NCBI GenBank assembly: GCA_964641715.1
Contig: CAZXMB010000048.1
Coordinates: 1 to 18,926 of the forward strand
Length of the DNA stretch: 18,926 nt
Direction of reading: 5' to 3'
Source: CAZXMB01 sp964641715
Lineage (GTDB): Bacteria > Desulfobacterota > BSN033 > UBA1163
Shown here: piece by piece, positions 7,901 through 14,917 of the stretch
How the letters are laid out: the number at the start of each line of letters is the position of its first letter
How positions within the stretch are numbered: the first letter of the stretch is position 1
Program-made: the position numbers and the translations under genes
Notes under the pieces: model-generated
The model's database searches: none
What the model was told of the DNA's origin: nothing
Seen by the model: only the letters and a program-made list of their open reading frames with translations

Positions 7901-8522
7901 AAAATGGGTTTTAGGTTGGATCGTCTGCCTGGGATTGCTCGTCGCCGCAGGCGGAAAAGAACCGGCTTTCCTCAACCCCAAAGAAGATCCCATGGAGAGG
8001 AGGGAGGAAAAGCTCAGAGCCTTTAGGGAAAGGAAGGATCAGTTTTTTAAAGAGGACCTCCATTCACCGCTCAGAGAGAGTGATAGAAAGAGATTCAAAG
8101 GACTCATCTACTATCCTGTCGACCTGAGATATGCGATTTCTGGGGGAATCGAACGCTACCCCACCGAGCCCAAACCGGTTTATATCAACCTTCCCACCAG
8201 CAAAGGAAATGAAAAAAAATATGTAAAATATGGCCGCTTTAAATTTCGGTGGAATGGAAAAGAATATTTCCTTCACATCTACCGGCCCCTGGGTGGAGGG
8301 GAGTTTTTTCTTCCCTTCAAAGACAAAACCTCGGAAAAAGAGACCCATCGGGATGGACGTTATCTCTATATAGAACCGATGCCCGGAGGAAAGGTCCTGA
8401 TTGACTTTAATCGGGCCTACAGCCCCTTCTGTGAATATAATGAGAAGTATACCTGTCCCCTTGCCCCCAGGGAGAACTGGCTGGACCTTGCGATTCGAGC
8501 CGGTGAGAAACGCTTTCGTTAA
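7893..8522 (+). CDS. exported DUF1684 family protein
   Basis: DUF1684 proteins are of unknown function. The match is clear in KDQFFKEDLHSPL, RFKGLIYYPVDLRY, the RWNGKEYFLHIYRP strand pair, YLYIEP, and the C-terminal DFNRAYSPFCEYNEKYTCPL. I start at ATG 7893 (209 residues) because GGAGG ends 12 bases before it and the product then begins MSKKWVLGWIVCLGLLVAAG, a good signal peptide; an in-frame ATG at 7872 lies just ahead of that ribosome site. The gene overlaps the HD gene by 8 bases. It is probably periplasmic or membrane-anchored; no lipobox Cys is at the usual place. It appears to close the long first operon. Confidence 0.83.
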   Translation: MSKKWVLGWIVCLGLLVAAGGKEPAFLNPKEDPMERREEKLRAFRERKDQFFKEDLHSPLRESDRKRFKGLIYYPVDLRYAISGGIERYPTEPKPVYINLPTSKGNEKKYVKYGRFKFRWNGKEYFLHIYRPLGGGEFFLPFKDKTSEKETHRDGRYLYIEPMPGGKVLIDFNRAYSPFCEYNEKYTCPLAPRENWLDLAIRAGEKRFR

Positions 8523-8566
8523 GAAGTCCTCATGATCGTTCAATGCATCCCCACCTTGGTTTTCCT

Positions 8567-8594
8567 TGTCTTGGAGTATTGACCGTGTTATGAT
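8567..8594 (+). promoter_or_regulatory. possible promoter of the MoxR-VWA module
   Basis: TTGTCT (8567-8572) and TATGAT (8589-8594) are 16 bases apart, four and five matches of six. Initiation would fall near 8601, which would exclude ATG 8599 and favour GTG 8632 as the start of the ATPase. There is no clear terminator between 8522 and here, so read-through from the first operon is also possible. Confidence 0.35.
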
Positions 8595-8631
8595 ATAAAT
8601 GGATTTATTGAATATAGGAAGGGTTTCATAC

Positions 8632-9963
8632 GTGAAAGAAAACGGATATCAGACACGAATAATGGCCATTTATCAATTCATCAATCATCATCTTTATTTC
8701 AATCGACCTGATATTGAAATAAAGGGAGAGCCTTTTAATTCTACCATTCTCTTCAGCCTCTTGACCGGACTGATGAAGGGAAAGGAATTGATCATCGGGG
8801 AACCGGGACTCGGAAAAACCACCTCCGCAGAATTTATCGGTTCCCTTATCTATCAACTCCCGTTGGGGATGATCTGGGGGAGTGAGGTGTCGGGTCATCC
8901 GGAACAGACAGAAGAGAAGATTATCGGAAGACCGGATTTGGGGAAACTCAATCGGGGTCAAGAGGATGTGGTCTGGACCCATTTTTCACAAATCCCCGTG
9001 AAGATCGTGGACGAGATCAACCGTCTCCCAGAAACCAAGCAGAGCATGATTCTCGATGGGGTGGACCGGGGGAATTGGGAATATCTCAATGAAATGATTA
9101 TCAATGAGGAGTATTGCCTCTTCGCTACGGCCAATTATCAGGATGGAGGGACGAATACCATTATCGCTCCCCTGGTCGACCGTTTCGATGTGGTGGTGGA
9201 ATCCAGATATCCGGGTCCGAATCTCTCTTTCCTCATCGGGAAGAGCAGGCGGAAAGATCAAATCCTGAGAAATCCCAAACATGAAAAAGACCTCTACCGG
9301 GTTCTCACTTCGAAGATTGCCTATGAGAAAAAGATCCCTCAGATGGAGGAGATCTGCAATGCCTTCGGTGACTATCTTCATAAGACCATTGGAATTAAGC
9401 CCCTCCGCAAAGAAGATCGCGAACAGATCCGGTCAGAGGTGGAGACCCTGGATTTGGATCTTGATGCCAGTGCATTCACCCGGATGCTCCTGTCGGAACT
9501 CTCCTTCTGTGACCGTTATGGCCAGAAACGAATTATTGAAAACTGTGAGGAGGGATGTCATTTCTCCGGGTATCTGTGCCATGAAATTAAAAATTGTGCC
9601 TCCAATCGGCTCCCCACCTCAATCAAACTCTATGCACAGGGGTTGGCATGGTTACTGGGAGATTCCGAGATTGATATGGAACATGTGAAGGCGGTCATGC
9701 CCTACAACTTATCCCATCGAATTCAATGGAAAGATGAAATCCTCTCTCAAAAAGAGAGAGCGAAAAGGGATGATCCTTTCCAGATCTATCTCGCCAAAGA
9801 GGCCGTCAAAACCCTATCCCACCGGTATCAGGAACAGAGTGAGCATCTGAAGGATGCATTGGCGGTCGGGTCGAAGATCTTTCAAGGGGAACCCCTCGAA
9901 TTCCTGGAGGGGGACCATCCCCTTTATACAGAGATTCGAAAGGATATCCCCCCGATAAAATGA
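8632..9963 (+). CDS. MoxR-type AAA+ ATPase
   Basis: MoxR ATPases are AAA+ chaperone-like enzymes that usually act with VWA-domain partners in cofactor insertion or complex maturation. Numbered from GTG 8632: Walker A GEPGLGKT (56-63), Walker B VKIVDEINRLP (123-133, acidic pair Asp127-Glu128), sensor 1 Asn168 in FATANYQDGG, and LVDRFD with Arg184. The C-terminal part has Cys305, 309, 316 and 322 (CX3CX6CX5C, with Cys293 nearby) just before a sensor-2-like Arg326, then AQGLAWLLG and HRI. AGGAAGGG lies 8 bases before GTG 8632, while ATG 8599 (same frame, 11 residues longer) has no ribosome site. It is the first gene of a tight trio with a GXGXG protein and a VWA protein. Confidence 0.85.
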   Translation: MKENGYQTRIMAIYQFINHHLYFNRPDIEIKGEPFNSTILFSLLTGLMKGKELIIGEPGLGKTTSAEFIGSLIYQLPLGMIWGSEVSGHPEQTEEKIIGRPDLGKLNRGQEDVVWTHFSQIPVKIVDEINRLPETKQSMILDGVDRGNWEYLNEMIINEEYCLFATANYQDGGTNTIIAPLVDRFDVVVESRYPGPNLSFLIGKSRRKDQILRNPKHEKDLYRVLTSKIAYEKKIPQMEEICNAFGDYLHKTIGIKPLRKEDREQIRSEVETLDLDLDASAFTRMLLSELSFCDRYGQKRIIENCEEGCHFSGYLCHEIKNCASNRLPTSIKLYAQGLAWLLGDSEIDMEHVKAVMPYNLSHRIQWKDEILSQKERAKRDDPFQIYLAKEAVKTLSHRYQEQSEHLKDALAVGSKIFQGEPLEFLEGDHPLYTEIRKDIPPIK

Positions 9964-9983
9964 AACCAATGTGACCAAATAGA

Positions 9984-10748
9984 ATGAAATCGATTCACTC
10001 ACCGGAGAGAACATCCAGCCGTTGTACCGATGGGGACCTTCACGGACCCCGGAACCCTTTTGAGGAGTTTCAGACCTTCGCCTTTCAAAAAAGGGAGATC
10101 CCTTTAGATCAGATCGTCCAGTCCGCTGAACAGGTCATGGACCAGATCCGTCTGGGTTATGAGAAGCTTCTTGAAGAGGAAGCCAAGGAACTGGTCTGGA
10201 TGGTCCAATATAATACCATCATCAAAGCTTATGAGGTGGCAGAACGGTATATTAAAGAGATCGATTATACGGCGGAGGATATTGAGGACTTCTGCTTCGC
10301 CCTGGAAAACACCCAGAAGATCCCCTATCTCATCCCCGGACCGGCCGGAATCTATATCTCCGCCCTGTGCAATTATGCCAAGGAAGGAGAGATCGTTCTC
10401 AAACTCTCCGAGCTGAAAACGGAGATCAACCTGATCGGATTTCGACTTCCGAAAGAAAAGAGATTGACAGTGGAAGGAGATACAGGTGATTTCACCGGCA
10501 TCAGCCTTGAGGGAGGGGAGCTGGTGGTCGAAGGAAATGCGAAGAACTGGACAGGGGCAGGGATGAGGTCAGGAAAGATATGGGTCAAGAAGAATATTGG
10601 CCTTCATACCGGAGAATGGATGATGGGAGGCGAAATCTATGTGGGGGGAAGGGTGAGGGGATTGGGAAATATAGTCGAAGGAAAGGTCTTTGAGAGAGAT
10701 AAGCTCGTTTATCCTGGAAAAGTCCGCTATCCCAATCAATACTATTAA
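9984..10748 (+). CDS. GXGXG-repeat domain protein (GltB/FwdC-like beta-helix)
   Basis: I do not recognise a named family for the whole 254 residues. The C-terminal third (about 161-224) reads as successive short turns with Gly pairs: LTVEGDTGDFTGISLEGGEL, VVEGNAKNWTGAGMRSGKIW and VKKNIGLHTGEWMMGGEIYV. This is the style of the GXGXG right-handed beta-helix found at the end of glutamate synthase large subunit and in formylmethanofuran dehydrogenase subunit C. Residues 36-110 are acidic and helical (QVMDQIRLGYEKLLEEEAKE). No catalytic motif or signal peptide is seen. The first 25 residues look unlike protein-coding sequence of the neighbours and ATG 9984 lacks a ribosome site, so the true start may differ. 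It lies 20 bases after the ATPase and 23 before the VWA gene. Confidence 0.75.
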   Translation: MKSIHSPERTSSRCTDGDLHGPRNPFEEFQTFAFQKREIPLDQIVQSAEQVMDQIRLGYEKLLEEEAKELVWMVQYNTIIKAYEVAERYIKEIDYTAEDIEDFCFALENTQKIPYLIPGPAGIYISALCNYAKEGEIVLKLSELKTEINLIGFRLPKEKRLTVEGDTGDFTGISLEGGELVVEGNAKNWTGAGMRSGKIWVKKNIGLHTGEWMMGGEIYVGGRVRGLGNIVEGKVFERDKLVYPGKVRYPNQYY

Positions 10749-10771
10749 GAAGTGCGCCCATTTGACTTCCA

Positions 10772-12406
10772 ATGAAAGAAGAGAAACTCCAGGCAATCAT
10801 CAGAGAGATTTGGCCTCAGTTGAGGAAAAAACATCTCTATCCAGAAATTCCCATGCCACGGATCAGGAGTCTTCGCGATGCGCCTGAGGAAGAAGGGGAA
10901 AAGGGTCAGGGGGTCGGTCTGGAGATGAAGGAGAAATTAATGACCATCAATCCTCTCTTCATCTCTTTGATGGAGGGCAAGATGCCGGAGGAGAAGGTTA
11001 TGGAGGCCCTTCTTGATCATGGGATTGCCCACTATACCTTCTGTCCGTGGGATTTTCAAACTCACCTTATGATTTATGCAGAGGCGAAGCAGGTAATGGG
11101 CGACAAAGAGTCTGCCAAACAGGTGGCCAATTATTTCATTGACGTGATCGCTGACACACATTGTGTGAAGAAAAAAGTGACCGAGATCCCCGAACTGCAT
11201 CGACATCTTAAAAAGGGGACTGTCCAAGAGGTCATTTCATCACTCTGCCAGAAGATTTGGGGAATCGACCTTGGTGTCTCCGCTTCCAAATCGGAAAACC
11301 GAACTCATGAAGAGATTGTCCGCAGGTTGGCACGCATTCCCTACTTAGACCGGTCACGATGGTCAGAGAGCATTCGGAAATTTGCACGCTCCCTCAAACC
11401 TCTCATTTTGGCTGAACAGAGGGAACAAAAAGGAAAGGGGGGGAAAGGAGAATCTAACCCTCAGGGAAAAGATGATCTGGACCATTATTCCTATGAAGAG
11501 ATCGATAATGGATTAAGGGAATATGCCAGGAAGACCATGGGGCTTTCTCAGTTCCGGGAAGTAGTGGAGGATTTTTCTGAGGAACTGAAAGAGGCCGGGT
11601 ATGGCGCGGAAGGGGGGATGGGCCGAGGACGAAGTACGCCCATCGACGCCGATATCCTTTTTTATATGAAGTTGGCTGATAATTACTCCATCCCTTTAAG
11701 AAAAATCCCTTTGGAGAAAGGAGGCGATCTCCACCCCCATTCTCACTCCCCCTGGGAAGTAGGATCTCCATATCAGGATGTGGATATCTGGACCAGTTTT
11801 GGGAAGATCATGCCTGGGGTTACTCAGGTCTGGAAGAAGAAACAGGGAAAAGGGCGGGAAAAGATTGAAGGGGTACCTGATTGCCTTATCATTATCGATT
11901 CGTCAGGTAGCATGATCAATCCGAGAAAGAACCTTTCCTATGCGGTTTTAGGAGCGGCCTGTGCGACCAATGCCTATTTGAGGAACGATTCTAAAGTGGC
12001 GGTTTATAATTTTAGTGATGCCCCGATGGGCGGCCGGGATATTTTAGATTTTATTGATGATCGAGAAGCGATCTACAAGGCCTTGTGTAAATATTTCGGG
12101 GGTGGGACAGCACTGGATTTGGAGGATATTCTATCCTTGATTAAGAAAAAGAGCCCTCCTGATCTCTTCATCATCACCGATATGAAGATTACGAATCTCG
12201 AGGCATTGATCGGGTTTTTTGGACAGATTCAGAATCGAATCACGGCAGTCCACATCGGAGAAAATCCTTATGCCACCCGGTTTGAAAAGGCCGTTGAAAA
12301 AAGAAAGAATATCAATATTTTTAAAGTTAAAAAGAAAGAGGATATCCCCAATATCGTTCTTGGGAGTATTAGAGAGTATTTTAACCCTGAGGATAAACGA
12401 CGCTGA
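10772..12406 (+). CDS. VWA-domain protein, partner of the MoxR ATPase
   Basis: A 544-residue cytoplasmic protein whose C-terminal third is a von Willebrand A domain. The MIDAS metal site is intact: DSSGS (376-380), Thr446 in GGGTALD and Asp470 in LFIITDMK. The N-terminal domain has LLDHGIAHYTFCPWD (His83, His87) and NYFIDVIADTH (120-130), spaced like a zinc-peptidase or related metal-binding fold; a Gly/Lys-rich loop (219-232) and the His cluster HPHSHS (321-326) follow. MoxR/VWA pairs are an established two-component chaperone-like arrangement, with the VWA protein contacting the client. Which client is served here is unknown. The start ATG has no obvious ribosome site. Confidence 0.87.
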   Translation: MKEEKLQAIIREIWPQLRKKHLYPEIPMPRIRSLRDAPEEEGEKGQGVGLEMKEKLMTINPLFISLMEGKMPEEKVMEALLDHGIAHYTFCPWDFQTHLMIYAEAKQVMGDKESAKQVANYFIDVIADTHCVKKKVTEIPELHRHLKKGTVQEVISSLCQKIWGIDLGVSASKSENRTHEEIVRRLARIPYLDRSRWSESIRKFARSLKPLILAEQREQKGKGGKGESNPQGKDDLDHYSYEEIDNGLREYARKTMGLSQFREVVEDFSEELKEAGYGAEGGMGRGRSTPIDADILFYMKLADNYSIPLRKIPLEKGGDLHPHSHSPWEVGSPYQDVDIWTSFGKIMPGVTQVWKKKQGKGREKIEGVPDCLIIIDSSGSMINPRKNLSYAVLGAACATNAYLRNDSKVAVYNFSDAPMGGRDILDFIDDREAIYKALCKYFGGGTALDLEDILSLIKKKSPPDLFIITDMKITNLEALIGFFGQIQNRITAVHIGENPYATRFEKAVEKRKNINIFKVKKKEDIPNIVLGSIREYFNPEDKRR

Positions 12407-12470
12407 TCCCTTCATCGAACCATCCCATGATGATTGGTTTGAAGATATTCCAAAAATCTCATAAAAGCCC

Positions 12471-12498
12471 TTGACTTACCTTCTTCAAATTTTATAAT
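12471..12498 (+). promoter_or_regulatory. sigma70 promoter of the methyltransferase gene
   Basis: TTGACT (12471-12476) and a perfect TATAAT (12493-12498) are 16 bases apart, in an AT-rich gap. A direct repeat TATAAAAGGG follows twice between the promoter and the start codon, and GGGAGG (12529-12534) is 3 bases from ATG 12538. This marks a new transcription unit after the VWA gene. Confidence 0.75.
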
Positions 12499-12537
12499 TT
12501 ACATTCAATTATAAAAGGGTTTATAAAAGGGAGGAAA

Positions 12538-13215
12538 ATGACCGATTCCATTGAACATCAAATTTTAAAATCACGATATACTCATCAGGAGATTGTCCGG
12601 AAATATAATTGGATCGCCCCCGTCTATGATCTTTTTGGAATTTTGATGGAATCGAAGGCCCGCCTCAAGGCCCTTAAAATGGTTGACATTAAAAATGGTG
12701 AAAAAATATTGGAGGTCGCCTTTGGGACCGGTCTCAATTTAATCGAAATCCTAAAGAGGAACCCAAATGGCTGGGTGGATGGAATTGATATCTCCACAAA
12801 GATGTTAGGGCGTGCTCAAAGAAGGATTGTTAAGACAGGGAAGCATAATTATAGGCTTCATCTTTGTGATTGCCGAAACCTTCCTTTTGAAAATGAAATG
12901 TTCGATGTGGTGAGCAGTCAATATCTCCTGGATATTCTACCAGTCGAGGATTTTATACCGATTCTTCTCGAGTTTAAAAGGGTTTTAAAGAATGGAGGGA
13001 GGTTGATATTGGTGAATATGACCAAGAGCCAAAAATGGTCCAATAGGATTTATGAAGAAATCTACAAGCTCAAACTCCCCCTTTTGGCAGGATGCAGGGG
13101 TGTGATTGCTCAGCCTTTTCTTAAAAAAATAGGGTTTCAGGAGTTTAAAAGGGAATTTGTATCACAATTTGGGTTTCCATCGGAAATAGTATTGGGAATC
13201 AAGAAAGAGGATTGA
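12538..13215 (+). CDS. class I SAM-dependent methyltransferase
   Basis: A 225-residue methyltransferase of the UbiE/Methyltransf_11 style. Motif I is ILEVAFGTGLNL (about 59-70), with an Ala-Phe in place of the more usual Gly-Cys. The acidic end of strand 2 is GIDISTKML, followed by CDCRNLPFENEMFDVV for motif II and LEFKRVLKNGGRLILVN for motif III. The N-terminal YNWIAPVYDLFG resembles quinone and small-molecule methyltransferases. The substrate cannot be named. It has its own promoter and ribosome site and stands alone, with a 340-base gap after it. Codon use is more A/T-ending than in the genes upstream. Confidence 0.85.
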   Translation: MTDSIEHQILKSRYTHQEIVRKYNWIAPVYDLFGILMESKARLKALKMVDIKNGEKILEVAFGTGLNLIEILKRNPNGWVDGIDISTKMLGRAQRRIVKTGKHNYRLHLCDCRNLPFENEMFDVVSSQYLLDILPVEDFIPILLEFKRVLKNGGRLILVNMTKSQKWSNRIYEEIYKLKLPLLAGCRGVIAQPFLKKIGFQEFKREFVSQFGFPSEIVLGIKKED

Positions 13216-13232
13216 ATAAAAATATGATTTAA

Positions 13233-13271
13233 GTGATCTAAAGTATTAATTTTTTGGGTGACTAAAGATTA
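13233..13271 (+). repeat. imperfect direct repeat in the gap after the methyltransferase
   Basis: GTGATCTAAAGTATTA (13233-13248) recurs as GTGACTAAAGATTA (13258-13271), differing only by two single-base gaps. It could be a tandem binding site or drift-degraded duplication. Nothing else in the window carries it that I can see. Confidence 0.35.
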
Positions 13272-13325
13272 GGCACTTTGATAAAAAAATTGGAGAATAA
13301 GGGTTTTCAAGATTAAAATATCGGG

Positions 13326-13359
13326 TTATCAACAGGGTATTCACAGAAATTGTGGGAAA
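13326..13359. promoter_or_regulatory. cluster of DnaA-box-like 9-mers
   Basis: TTATCAACA (13326-13334) differs by one base from TTATCCACA; GTATTCACA (13337-13345) is close to TTATNCACA; TGTGGGAAA (13351-13359) resembles the reverse complement with two mismatches. They sit in AT-rich DNA. This is similarity to a short consensus only; dnaA and other origin-linked genes are not in the window. Confidence 0.25.
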
Positions 13360-13396
13360 AATATCCAATCGCTTATAATTATTAAAAAATATAAAA

Positions 13397-13429
13397 GGGA
13401 TCAGTTAGAGGAGGGCAATAACTGATCCC
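13397..13429 (+). ncRNA. hairpin 1 of a putative structured RNA
   Basis: GGGATCAGTTA (13397-13407) pairs perfectly with TAACTGATCCC (13419-13429), 11 base pairs, leaving the loop GAGGAGGGCAA, which holds a GGA. A TATAAT (13374-13379) lies about 20 bases upstream, so a transcript could begin just before the stem. The next 3 bases lead directly into hairpin 2. It is either a free small RNA or the 5' leader of the DUF4124 gene. Confidence 0.45.
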
Positions 13430-13432
13430 AAC

Positions 13433-13482
13433 CAGTACATCAAATGGGGGTGAACAAGGAGGTGATATGGTTTGATGTACTG
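13433..13482 (+). ncRNA. hairpin 2 of a putative structured RNA
   Basis: CAGTACATCAAA (13433-13444) pairs perfectly with TTTGATGTACTG (13471-13482), 12 base pairs. The 26-base loop contains ACAAGGAGGTGAT (13454-13466): this is both a full complement of the 16S 3' end and close to the CsrA consensus ACARGGAUGU. CTGATC at 13480-13485 could also pair with GATCAG of hairpin 1, so two folds compete. As DNA it could instead be an operator overlapping the promoter at 13472-13499. Confidence 0.45.
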
Positions 13483-13499
13483 ATCAAATATATTATAAT
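13472..13499 (+). promoter_or_regulatory. possible promoter of the DUF4124 gene
   Basis: TTGATG (13472-13477) and TATAAT (13494-13499) are 16 bases apart. The -35 element lies inside the right arm of hairpin 2, which would make the inverted repeat a natural operator. A transcript would start near 13506 and have a leader of about 50 bases. Confidence 0.4.
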
Positions 13500-13554
13500 A
13501 AATTAGAATTATAAAATCAATATTTGGCATAAGATTTGCTTAAAAGGAGAATAT

Positions 13555-14085
13555 ATGAGGCATATTATTTTTATCCTATTCTTCTTACTGCTTATTGTTG
13601 AGCCTTCTTTTTCAGAAGTTTATAAATGGACTGATGATAAGGGAGTCGTCCATTTTTCAGATGATATCACGAATATCCCTGAAAAATATCGGCCCAAAAC
13701 GGATAAGGTAGGCTTACCCGAAGACAGGGTTGAAACCAGAAAAGAAGGAGAGAGGACCTCAGGGAAAAAAGAAGATACGTATAAAGATCAGTTAGGAAGA
13801 GGAGGAGACTTCTGGAAGAAACGTGTTGAAGAGTGGAAGAGAAGGTTAAAGGTGGCCCAGGAAAAGATGGAGGAGAGTCGAATTAAGTATAATGAATTAA
13901 CTGAGAAGTTTAATGATTCAAAAAGTTCTGTAGAGAGGAGCAATTTACGCCGGGAAAGAGACCAAATCAAAATTGAGATGGATCAATATAAAAATCAAAT
14001 CGAAGAGGCAAAAATGATGTTAGAGAAGAAGATCCCGGAAGAGGCTGAAATCTATAAGGCCAAACCTGAATGGATTAAACAGTGA
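13555..14085 (+). CDS. secreted DUF4124 protein with coiled coil
   Basis: The 176 residues start with a signal peptide (MRHIIFILFFLLLIVEPSFS, cleavage likely after residue 20). A DUF4124 domain follows: EVYKWTDDKGVVHFSDD, the usual pattern, ending near residue 50. Residues about 85-165 are a long charged coiled coil (KKRVEEWKRRLKVAQEKM and on). DUF4124 proteins are envelope proteins of poorly known function in proteobacteria. The start is certain: AAGGAG (13544-13549) is 5 bases before the ATG. It follows the hairpin pair, and a gap of almost 300 AT-rich bases separates it from the first PilZ gene. Confidence 0.85.
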   Translation: MRHIIFILFFLLLIVEPSFSEVYKWTDDKGVVHFSDDITNIPEKYRPKTDKVGLPEDRVETRKEGERTSGKKEDTYKDQLGRGGDFWKKRVEEWKRRLKVAQEKMEESRIKYNELTEKFNDSKSSVERSNLRRERDQIKIEMDQYKNQIEEAKMMLEKKIPEEAEIYKAKPEWIKQ

Positions 14086-14378
14086 AAATATTGCATAGAT
14101 TTTAAAAAAAGTTCATACTTTATCAAACCCTATATAACCTTCGTATTTTTAAAAGGATATAGCCTATAAACCCCTATTCCCAATGACAATTTATCCCGAA
14201 AGATTTAAACAAATAAATTTGGTATTAATTTTGACAATTTGGATTTGCAAAAAAAGATTTAATAAAAGATAATTACTGGATAAAAATTATGCATTTATCC
14301 CCTAAAAGTATAAAATTGAAGTTATGGCATTAAAAATGCAATTATTAATTTATCTTTATTTAAATATATAGATGCCCA
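14086..14378. other. AT-rich gap without a gene
   Basis: No convincing ORF. There is an isolated TTGACA (14231-14236) without a good -10 at the right distance, a short hairpin GCATT/AATGC (14327-14331/14335-14339), and a weak CTATAT/ATATAG inverted repeat (14130-14135/14157-14162). Likely holds the promoter of the first PilZ gene, but I cannot place it. Confidence 0.4.
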
Positions 14379-14765
14379 ATGAATAATCAACCCTCGACTG
14401 AAAAGAAAATGGGAGTTTTCACCGTTGAGAGGAGGAGATATCCCCGGCATAGCGTTGAATTTCCCCTTGATTATTCCAGGGTTGAAGGTAAAGAAACCTA
14501 TGGGGGAATTGTGGCCAATGCAAGTGAAGGTGGACTTCTGGTTTATCTTCCACAGAGGATTGAATTAGGGGCCACATTAAAAATCGAAATTTTTTACGTT
14601 CAGGGGTTGGAGTTTAATACTATTAAAGCCATGACAAAGATAGTCTGGTCAGATCTTGCATCCAAAGAGAGCTGGGGAGAATATCGATACGGTTTGCAGT
14701 TCATTAATATCGAAGAGCAAGATTACGCCAGATTGATGAACTTACTGAAAGATATAGGAAAATAA
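14379..14765 (+). CDS. PilZ domain protein, paralogue 1
   Basis: PilZ domains bind the second messenger cyclic di-GMP. Both binding motifs are present: RxxxR (Arg19-Arg23 in ERRRYPRH) and N-A-S-E-G-G (Asn47, Ser49, Gly52), the (D/N)xSxxG signature. The rest fits a single PilZ barrel with the late block IVWSDL and YRYGLQFINI. At 128 residues there is no second domain, so it is a stand-alone receptor that would act by contacting another protein. It is clearly related to the proteins at 16958 and 17466. No ribosome site is obvious before the ATG. Confidence 0.88.
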   Translation: MNNQPSTEKKMGVFTVERRRYPRHSVEFPLDYSRVEGKETYGGIVANASEGGLLVYLPQRIELGATLKIEIFYVQGLEFNTIKAMTKIVWSDLASKESWGEYRYGLQFINIEEQDYARLMNLLKDIGK

Positions 14766-14917
14766 AAACGTTAAATTTCTTATCAGCCTTTCCCCATTGA
14801 ATCTCTTTCGGCTCATTTCCATATTTTCTCATGATTCCCTCCAAAAAAAATCACTTGAACTTTTTCTTAAAATTATTAAGAATAGAGTTGTCCAGTTTAA
14901 TCGTTCAATAAAATTCG
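14766..14917. other. gap with a perfect AT-rich inverted repeat
   Basis: TTCTTAA and TTAAGAA (14864-14870/14876-14882) form a 7-base-pair inverted repeat with a 5-base spacer, preceded by TTGAAC (14855-14860). It may be an operator or weak hairpin in front of the 625-residue protein gene. On the minus strand GGAGGG precedes an ATG (14832) that opens a frame of about 42 codons running into the PilZ gene antisense; see findings. Confidence 0.3.
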
